DNA from: Dysidea avara
Lineage: Eukaryota > Porifera > Demospongiae > Dictyoceratida > Dysideidae
Direction of reading: 5' to 3'
DNA length: 64,000 nt
Assembly: GCF_963678975.1 (NCBI RefSeq)
Contig: NC_089276.1
Span: 21,931,059 to 21,995,058, forward strand
A model generated the notes under the pieces. That model was not told the DNA's origin. It saw only the letters and a list, made by a program, of their open reading frames with translations, and searched no databases. A program made the translations under genes and the position numbers. Shown here one piece after another: positions 1-10,200 of the stretch (positions are counted from its first letter, which is position 1; every line of letters begins with the position of its first letter).

Positions 1-650
1 TCAACAAGTTGCTACGGATTTTCTTTTAAATTATTTAATGGAATTTTCTACTTACTGAGTAACTGACTGACTGACTGACTGACTGATGCCTTCAGACAAG
101 CGTAACTCGATAACAGCTAAGGCTACGGGCTTGATTTTTGCACTGTTCAACGTCACTTCACTCATTGGCATACCACAGTATGTACAATGCATTCATTCTT
201 CATGGACTTATCAGTATCTTCCTTTGTGTCCCATTCAACTTTGCTGACAGCAAAAAGTGTCAATTTGGTGGTAGCACATGATGGCTTCTTTTCATACGGT
301 AATCTTCCATAGTGGACATTTTGATTGCAGAGGTGCTTTTCAAACAGTTCTTGATTTGTACTGCTGTGTAACAGGTTGAACATAGCCGACAACAAAGCAT
401 AATGGATACTTCACTTTTCAGATGATAATTGATATACCTGAGGTGTGCAGCGCCATTTCTTTTGGTATGCGTGGATTGCAGAGATACAGTTTTTGATTTG
501 AAATGCTGTGTAATGGGTTGAACATAGCTGACATCAAAACGAAATGGATACTCCACTTTTCAGACGATTATAGATATAGCTGGGGTGCACAGCACCATTT
601 CAGATGCAGTATGCATGGGTTCACCAGTCACAATAATTATTTACAAAAAG
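1..650. repeat. Dispersed repeat with internal duplication; no gene
   Basis: No convincing gene is visible. The stretch starts with a short (TGAC)n run at about 62-86. Two related blocks lie about 143 bases apart, near 375-465 and 515-605, and share the phrases 'gaacatagc' and 'cacttttcaga'. Parts resemble the reverse complement of 17880-18010 (shared phrase 'gatggcttc' and its flanks) and the plus strand near 37150-37240 (shared 'gaattttctact' and 'caagcgtaac'). This fits an old interspersed repeat. The open frames here are short and look like nothing known. Confidence 0.45.
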
Positions 651-784
651 GTTAACAAACAAGTACACAAAAAAACAGAATTTTCAACTAGAGTACAGAC
701 CATGTTTGAAACAAGCTGGAGTAGTGCACAATATTAAAACAATAAGAAGTGTCATATCCCTACTGTGCATTTTGTATACTTGTA

Positions 785-1417
785 ATATGTGACCCTATTT
801 TGGAAAACTATACATCTAGGCACATGCTAAATTTGTGGGATTTCTCAATTGAAAATTTCAGTTATTTTTTTAAATTTAACTTTTTTGCATATTCTTATAA
901 AGCAACTATTAAGCCTTCTTGCTGTGAAATTTCACACCCATAGCTTCTTTTATCTAGGAGATATACTCAATTATATCAGACCATGTAGTAGTTTCACAAT
1001 GCGTGGGACAACAATTAACTTACAAATTGGGTGATTTGTTCATTCCCAAAACATTTTCTTGCCTTTGGACAATAATACAAGTGATTTAGTTGAGAAAAAG
1101 CACAAAGAACACATGATTAAACTCTAAAAGAACTTTTTTCATTAATTTTAGATTGTAAGAATGGTGATCTTTGTCAACAAAGTGATTTGTCATCAATTTG
1201 TCACATCTGATCACTATACAGTTCTATTAACTGATAATGAAAAGTTAGTTTGTAATGTATTAGACAGTAAATTGGCCATATCTTTGGAATGCTTCAGTGT
1301 ATCATCACAAAATTTTCACACAAGGTAGATAACCACTCAGTGCTTCATTGTAGCTATAAAAAAAGAAAATTGGCCAATGTGCCCAAATGTATGGTTTTCC
1401 AAAATAGGGTCACATAT
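785..1417. mobile_element. MITE, family 1 (TATGTGACC termini)
   Basis: Terminal inverted repeats of about 29 bases with one mismatch are visible: the left end reads ATATGTGACCCTATTTTGG and the right end is its complement, ending in CACATAT. The interior has no coding capacity. A shorter relative with the same ends lies at 4679-4928. The TA-containing ends suggest a Tc1/mariner-like source, which is inference. Confidence 0.75.
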
Positions 1418-1947
1418 TATGAACTCTTGGACATTGTAATTCTAGCACTTATTATAACTTACCACTTGCTGTAATTTAGCACTAATTGTAACCTAACACC
1501 TATTGTAACTTAGCACTTATTGTAACTTAGTACTAATCATTATTGTAACTTAAACTATAGGCACTTATGTTATTGTAACTTAAACTAGGCACTTATGTGT
1601 ACGTACCGTGTACATTAGCATAAAAACCCTGTTGGGTGTTTGCTAATCAATAAATAAATACATAAAAATTAAATAATAAACTATTTTGTAAAAAAAATTT
1701 TTTTCTTTGTCACTAATACAGAATCATTTATTCAACATTTTCAACATTCAAATATTATTGTGGGTTCTATATACACACATAAATAAAATAAATATATATG
1801 ATTGCATCAAAGTTTTGTGCCTTTTATGTAAATGTCAGCCTAGATATGGAGACCGATGAAGTCACAGTTGATGACCAGACAACAATGCCCAACACAATAG
1901 AGACCCCAAATACCTTCGTGAGAGGTACATTGAGAAGGATGAGGTTC

Positions 1948-2395
1948 AAGGCTACCTAGGTCCTGTCATGGATTTTTCTCCTTTCTCCAACTTTTCAAAC
2001 ACACCTTATGTAGCTAAAGTCTTTGAGCAGGCTGTAGGACCAGGTGTCCTACAGACCTTCAGCACTTGTGCTGTAAAGCATTAATAAATAAACTAGTGTC
2101 CATTAGGTTCTACTTGGGGTACTTAGAAATATTGAGTTACTCTCTAGAATTCCTATGGATATAATTACATAAAAATAACAAGGAGAAAACATCCTGACCA
2201 CCTGGTAGACTCCTGTAAGCGTTCGAGCGTAAATCAGATGGCTGCAGGTTCGAGGCTACCTAGGTCCAGTCATGGATTTTTCTCCTTTCTCCAACTTCTC
2301 AAACACACCTTATGTAGCTAAAGTCTTTGAGCAGGCTGTAGGACCAGGTGTCCTACAGACCTTCAGCACTTGTGCTGTAAAGCATTAATAAAAAT
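1948..2395 (+). repeat. Two tandem copies of a tRNA-derived SINE
   Basis: Two copies of about 140 bases lie about 305 bases apart in the same orientation, near 1948-2092 and 2253-2395. Each opens with a box-B-like motif (GGTTCAAGGC, GGTTCGAGGC), runs through 'ctacctaggtcc' and ends in an A-rich 'aataaa' tail. In the second copy a possible tRNA-like head lies just upstream (about 2205-2250). The 3' tail of the same family recurs at 55128-55215. The box B and A-rich tail fit a Pol III SINE. Confidence 0.6.
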
Positions 2396-3500
2396 AAAAA
2401 AATAAAAATAAAAGATTTGCCAATGAGGCTGAGGCCGCCAGCTCCTTTAATAATAATAATAACAACTGTTAGATTGAAGATCCACTAATTTAATTATTAC
2501 AAAGTACTCTGGTGTTACCAAACTGTTTTACAGAACAAATAATTGTACTGTGGTTTCCTGTCAGTTAATGGAATATTTACAAAGTGTATAGTGGTTGTCT
2601 CATATGACCTCAGCTAATGTACATTAGGCAAAATGTGGTTATATACATGTGTGTGCGTTATTAACAAATTAATGGTATGCCGTGGCTCTGCAGTCTTTGA
2701 TTCCCAGGGCACATTCAGTACATTATCATGTATTCAATACATAAAGTAACTACTACAAGTAGCAGTTGTTCTGTGAATATATGTTCATAATGATGTTGAT
2801 TCTGATCAAAATTTTAACTTCTCTACATAATCATTATTATACATGCTGTCGTAGTTAAGCACATTACAGCTATTATGTGAGAACATAGATGAGGGCTGGT
2901 ACGGAAAACTGTTAGAAGTTATGGCTATGTGGATCGTGGATTTACAAATATAGAGCTGCACAGGTGCATACATCTTAGGCCAAGGATATACACTTCAACA
3001 TTATTATGGCAAAAACTTGTTCAAACTGCATACTATACACACTATGACAACAATGTATCACACATTGCTACTGTACAAGTAGGTTGTATAGCATCTCAGT
3101 GAACTGCATATTAGATCCTGGGTAAATGCAGCTAATTCACATTTGCATATACAATTATGTACAGCAGTATAGCCAACCAGGACTTTACTGGTCATCACAG
3201 TACTGATCAGCTGTGGTGATGACAGCTAAAAGCCCTGGCATTTACAGTATGAAAGGCTGGTCAAAGCCTGTTACATATGCTATTAGCTTATATACAGTAC
3301 CAGTATATACTACTTAATCTAGTGCTTTAACATTATTTGCTGTTACACTACAATGTAGCAATCAGTTTACAAAAAATCATTCATAACACAACTCATGTGT
3401 GCATATGTGTCAAATTGCATCATAAATCATCATCAGCCGCAATACTACTTAATTATGTAATCAGACAGGAAATGGTTAAAAGGAAATTAAAATGATGGGT
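2396..3500. other. Intergenic, nothing recognised
   Basis: AT-rich sequence with short stop-broken frames on both strands. I see no gene, RNA or clear repeat. It is the upstream region of the sushi-protein gene. Confidence 0.5.
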
Positions 3501-3520
3501 TAATGCATTACTGGGATTAG

Positions 3521-3528
3521 TATAAAGG
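3521..3528 (+). promoter_or_regulatory. TATA box of the sushi-protein gene
   Basis: TATAAAGG lies 48 bases before the ATG at 3569. A start site about 25-30 bases downstream would leave a 5' leader of only about 20 bases. The position fits, but no transcript data support it. Confidence 0.45.
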
Positions 3529-3568
3529 CGACTTCAAATGCTCTGTTGCATTTAAGTTAGAAAGTGAG

Positions 3569-6500
3569 ATGACCAAAGCAAGTTTCATTCTTCTTTTGCT
3601 GTGCTTTCTCAAAGGCACAATCAGTGGTCCAGTATCTGATGTTGGTGGATCTGGAGAACGTGTTGATCCTCTTTCAAATGGTAATATTCGAAATGTACAT
3701 TGCATGCATGTAGTGATGTAAATTGGGAGGATAGTTAATTGTACTGCTCACCAGCTTTATTAAGAAGCCCTTTCGTGAAGTGTTAAAAGACAGTGATTAT
3801 GCCAAACATAGGTTTATGTCCATCACTTAATCATCCTGATAACGGAATGATTGAGTGTTCACTGGGACCTGATGGTGTTCCTACTGAAGGAGATACCTGT
3901 GTATACATCTGTGATGAAGGCTTCATAGTGTCTGGTAGCAGTTCCAGGGAATGTCAGAGTGATGGAACATGGACTGGTAGTGAACCTACCTGTGCAAGAT
4001 GTAAGTTACTTTTATTTGATTGTCAATACATATAGTCTAGTATACAACAACAGTACAGTACTTGCAGGCATATTAGCATTCATGTAAGCATTAGTTATGC
4101 ACGTGACTAATAGGTAATCACACACATGCACTGCTTGCACACATGTACACACTGACATGCACGCACAAATTGATGCCCCAATACACACAGGGCTTTTTGC
4201 ACACACTAAAAAGCACACACAGGTATGACACAGCACAAACACATTGATACATCTAGGCAAAAATTATGCAGGAAACAGTTTAGTTGCATGTTAGTGTTAT
4301 TTTACTTTATTTTTACATGTATTCCAACTGTTAAACACAAGTATACTCCCACAACACTTGCAATAGCACATGGTGGTCCAAGTGTTTAGTGTGTGTTCTA
4401 TCAACCGCTAGTATCATGTGCACCACTTGATGCTCCTGACAATGGAATGATTTTCTGCACTGGGAATGTGTTTGAAGACACTTGTACCTTCTCATGCAAC
4501 CAGGGCTATGAGCTAAGTGGTAGCTCTACTAGGATGTGTCAAAGTGACAGATCATGGAGTGGCACTGAGACAATGTGTACAGCAGGTATGTATGTATGTT
4601 GTATAGTTACATACAGCTGTACAGCTATGATAATTTTTGATAGTGCTTGATGATCTTGCACACATGTATAATATGAATATATGTGACCGAATTTTGGAAA
4701 ATCACCCTTATGGTCGTGCCTGAAACAATTAGAATTTTTAAGATTAGCATGGTGCTGTTAATAGCAGAAAGCACCTTTCAAATATTTCTAAAAATTTTCT
4801 TGTAATTCAGTGGTTTATTCTACCCTTACTTAGGTAGGAATTTAACTTATAATGCTGTGCTTCAGAACTAAATATTTAATTTGTCAAATGCGCCCATAAG
4901 GGTGATTTTCCAAAATTCGGTCACATATTTGTTTGTTAAGCTTTTGCTAATCTCTATGTGTGTTTTTAGTACGTAATTGGCTCTCATCATGAAAAACTCT
5001 TATAGTCATAGCAGACATACAGAAGGATTGTCTGATTTTCTTACATAGCTGGTAAATTGATATCCCTTTTTATAAGTAGTTGCTTAATAAGTGAGTGTGG
5101 CACTGAACTATATAGTATCCAAGTGGCCTGCAGAGCACAATTTAACAATGAAATCGCGGATCTACATCATAACTAAGCATGAAATTTTCACCCTTAGCAT
5201 CACTTATGAGTTTCAGCAACATATAAGCTTTCATTCATTGATAAGTATCCATTACAATCATGACCCGTAACATGCAACAAGAATCGTTCATAATTCACAA
5301 AGCACAAGAGATAACAAAACTATGGCTAAATATCAGCAGTGGTACACAGCCTCAAAGTTTTCCAATGCTTAAGTTGCTCTAAACATTTCTAATAATATAT
5401 GTACCATTATATTATATGCAGCATTTGTCTACTACATGTATTTTGTATACAGTAACAACATGCCCAGTGCTTACTGATCCTGATAATGGAGTGGTTGACT
5501 GTTCACTGGGACCTGATGGTGTTCCTACTGAAGGAGATACCTGTGTTTATCAGTGTAATGAAGGCTTCATAGTGTCTGGTAGCAGTTCCAGGGAGTGTCA
5601 GAGTGATGGAACTTGGACTGGTAGTGAACCTACCTGTGAAAGATGTAAGAAAACTAGCTATATAGCAGTTGATATTGTAATGGTGCATGCATACTTATTC
5701 TGCAATACATGTGATTGTGCATTGTGCATAAAAGTATAGAGAAAGGCATAGGCGTAGCAAGATATATTTAGATAGGGGGGGCTCTACTTAAAAAAAAAAA
5801 GGTCAACACCTGCTAAGAATGGCTGTCCTCCACCAAATTATATCACTGATAAAGCACATAAAAATCCTTATTCACAACTTCATAGTTTGCTGCACTGCTT
5901 CTCTGAATGCTGTGACTGCTTTATTAGAGTAACTGACTGCTCTATTAGAGTAACTCGATTTTTTTTGAATTTACAATCAGAAAATCGCAAGGGGGGCCAG
6001 CCCCCCTTGCCCCCCCCGGGTTGCTACACCTATGATTTAAGGCATGATTGTTACATGAATTGTCTGTTTCAATCCTTAGTGTCATGTCCACCACTTACTG
6101 CTCCTGATAATGGAATGATTGACTGTACGGGAAATGTGTTTGAAGACACTTGTACCTTCTCATGTGACAATAACTATGAGCTAAGTGGTAGTGAGACTAG
6201 AACATGTCAAAGTGATCGAACCTGGAGTGGTACTGAGGCAATGTGCACACTAGGTAATATATGCATATATAATACAGACAGACTCATACACACGTGCATA
6301 CATTCAAGAGGTTATTTAGAGCCAAGTTTCTACATTTACTTTCTCACATTCCCCATGCCAGTGGGATATATAGTAATCCAATACATATATACATATACAC
6401 GTACATACACACGTGTAAGTTACAAGCAGACCTTTACATGTGCTACATTATAATAATTATATCTGATTTGCAGCATTAGTTATATGCCCAGAACTCACTG

Positions 6501-7132
6501 CTCCTGATAATGGGATGATTGAATGCTCAGATGGAAGTGATGGTATTCTTAGTGAAGGAGACATTTGTGTTTACCAGTGTGATGAGGGGTTTGGTGTACA
6601 GGGAAGTTCGTCTAGGCAATGTCAGAGTGATGGAAGCTGGAGCGGTAGTGAGACTACCTGTGAGAGATGTAAGGAATCATAGTATTGTGCAAGTGATAGT
6701 GTGGTTAAACTACGTATACAAGTGATACAATATCATAATCTGGGTACAATAAATTATAAAAATGGTTTTGAAGTCATGATGGTCTTTCTAGAAACTCGAC
6801 AAAATGTAATTTTGTTTTCCAAGCATAATTATATAGCTCGTTGAAATGATTTCATGCACAGTATCGATAGTATGGTCTAATCCGTTAAGCTGTGGTGTTA
6901 TAGGTTTTTGTCTGGTTATCTAGTGTCCTGCCAGCCACTTACTGCTCCTGATAATGGATTGATTGACTGTACTGGAAATGTGTTTGAAGACACTTGTACC
7001 TTCTCATGTGACGATAACTATGAGCTAAGTGGTAGTGAGACTAGAACATGTCAAAGTGATCGGACCTGGAGTGGTACAGAAGCGATGTGCACACTAGGTA
7101 ATATAATACAGACAGACTCATACACACACACA

Positions 7133-7213
<81 letters not shown>

Positions 7214-10200
7214 CATGCATACATATGTACATTGTTTCTGCATTCAAAAGTTTATTTGGAGCCAAGTTTCTGCATTAATTTTACTTTCTCACATTCCCCA
7301 TGCCAGTGGGATATATAGTAATCTATATACATGTACACATATACACATACATACATACACACATGCAAGTTACAAGCAGACCTTTACATGTGCTACATTA
7401 TAATAATTATATATGATTTGCAGCATTAGTTATATGTCCAGAACTCACTGCTCCTGATAATGGGATGATTGAATGCTCAGATGGAAGTGATGGGATCCCT
7501 AGTGAAGGAGACATTTGTGTTTACCAGTGTGATGAGGGGTTTGGTGTACAGGGAAGTTCTTCTAGGCAATGTCAGAGTGATGGAAGCTGGAGCGGTAGTG
7601 AGACTACCTGTGAGAGATGTAAGGAATCATAGTATTGTGCAAGTGATAGTGTGGTTAAACTACGTATACAAGTGGTACAATATCATTATTGTGTCTCATT
7701 TACAATTGCATACAGTAATGTTCTAGTAGTAGTGTAAGCCCACAGATATTATTAGGCAGTCAGCTGTCATTGGTAAAATCCTTTTGTGTAGCCCACATCA
7801 CTTTAACGTCAGACAATATAGTTTCACTTTACTACAACAATAGAAAAACACAATGCAGGCAACCAATGGATAAATACACAAATTTTTAATCTGGGTACAA
7901 CAGATTGTAAAAATGGCATGATGGTCTTTCTAGAAACTCGACAAAATGTAATTTTGTTTTCCAAGCATAATTATATAGCTCATTGAAATGATTTCATGCA
8001 CTGTATCGATAGCATGGTCTAATCCGTTAAGCTGTGGTGTTATAGGTTTTTGTCTGGTTATCTAGTGTCCTGCCAGCAACTTACTGCTCCTGATAATGGA
8101 ATGATTGACTGTACTGGAAATGTGTTTGAGGACACTTGTACCTTCTCATGTGACGATAACTATGAGCTAAGTGGTAGTGAGACTAGAACATGTCAAAGTG
8201 ATCGAACCTGGAGTGGTACAGAGGCAATGTGCACACTAGGTAATATATGCATACATAATACAGACAGACTCACACACACATGCGTACATATGTACATTGT
8301 ATCTGCATTCAAGAGGTTATTTAGAGCCAAGTTTCTACATTTACTTTCTCACATTCCCCAGGCCAGTGGGATATATAGTAATCCAATACATATATACATA
8401 ATACACATACATACACACGTGTAAGTTACAAGCAGACCTTTACGTGTGCTACATTATAATAATTATATCTGATTTGCAGCATTAGTTATATGCCCAGAAC
8501 TCACTGCTCCTGATAATGGGATGATTGAATGCTCAGATGGAAGTGATGGAGTTCCTAGTGAAGGAGACATTTGCCTGTACACATGTGATCAAGGCTTTAG
8601 TGTCTCTGGTAGTAGTTCTAGGGAATGTCAGAGTGATGGCACCTGGACTGGTAGTAAACCTACCTGCCAAAGATGTAAGCGAAACTCATTTCCTTTTTGT
8701 GTCATAACTATTATAGCCATGTGTACATGTTGTATTACACATATCCATGTATGTGCATTATAGTTCATGAATATTGTTTACTGATGAATTGTCTGATTTT
8801 GCCAGTGTCATGTTCATTTCTTACTGCTCCTGATAATGGAATGGTTGATTGTACCGGCAATCTGTTTGAAGACACTTGTACCTTCTCATGTGATGATGGT
8901 TATGACCTAACTGGTAGTGAGACTAGAACATGTCAGAGTGACAGAACATGGAGTGGCACTCAGGCTGTGTGCACACAAGGTACATTATTATATACACAAA
9001 GTTGCTCTACACTGAGCTCAGTTAAGAAGCAGCATGTGACCAACAAATTATGGAATACTAAATGTGTTTAAATATCTTAAGTACTCAGAACTCAAGCACA
9101 TTAAAATTGGACAGTCTCCAATAATTATACATTAAGGCTATGCATGCAAAAATTTCCTAACACTTAAAATTGCTGTATATTGAATAAAAAGCAGCTGTGC
9201 TACTTATTGTATATCCTATTATAGCTACAATAATTGCACTAGCTACACAACAAAACTTTCACAGGGAACACTTGCACATTATTAGTGTTATAGCCTTTTG
9301 CATGCTGCAGTAAATATAGTATTATTATTTTCATCTATAGTACCACCCCTGTGTGAATTACTCGATGACCCTGAAAATGGAATAGTTGAATGCTCAGATG
9401 AGATCCCTAGTGAAGGAGACACCTGTATATACCTATGTGACGATGGGTTTATCATACAAGGTGGCGCTACTAGGGAATGTCAGAGTGACGGGAGCTGGAG
9501 TGGCAGTGAGCCTACTTGTGCAAGAGGTAAGGAATGTCATAGCACTGGAGATACTACTCATTCATAGGGTGTAAACATTATTCTGGTAGAAGAATAAACT
9601 GAAATTTGCCATGTGTGAAGTATGAAGTATGTATAAGTTCACATATCACAAATTGGGAAAAAATTCTGTTAATCTAATGATCCATATTAATTTTACAACC
9701 AGGAGCTTATATGCACTCAAAGTGGTTGCATCCTTTTGGGTGCTTGTAAGTTCCCTTAGAACATAAGTTACATAACCTCACATTTAACATATTATTATAC
9801 CTTTTGGTTAACGAAAGTTTGTTTGGTTCTTGTAGTGCCTTGTATACCACTAAATGCTCCATCCAATGGAATGGCCAACTGCAGTGGTAACCTGTTTGAA
9901 GATGTTTGTAAGTTCACATGCAACCCTGGTTATGAGCTAAATGGCAGTGAAACAAGGATCTGTATGTACAATGGAGAATGGAGTGGTACCACAGTCATGT
10001 GTGAACAAGGTACATCTATATTACACACATGCCACTGTGTTTCATTTGTATATGTAACCATCTAAAACAACTATTATATGCAAAGAATAGATAATAGAGA
10101 ATATATATCTGTAGCTAAAACATAATTATGTTATATAGCTGTAGCACATTATGGTATTGAATCTTGTTTTAAAGTGGCATAAATTACGTGTGTACTATTC

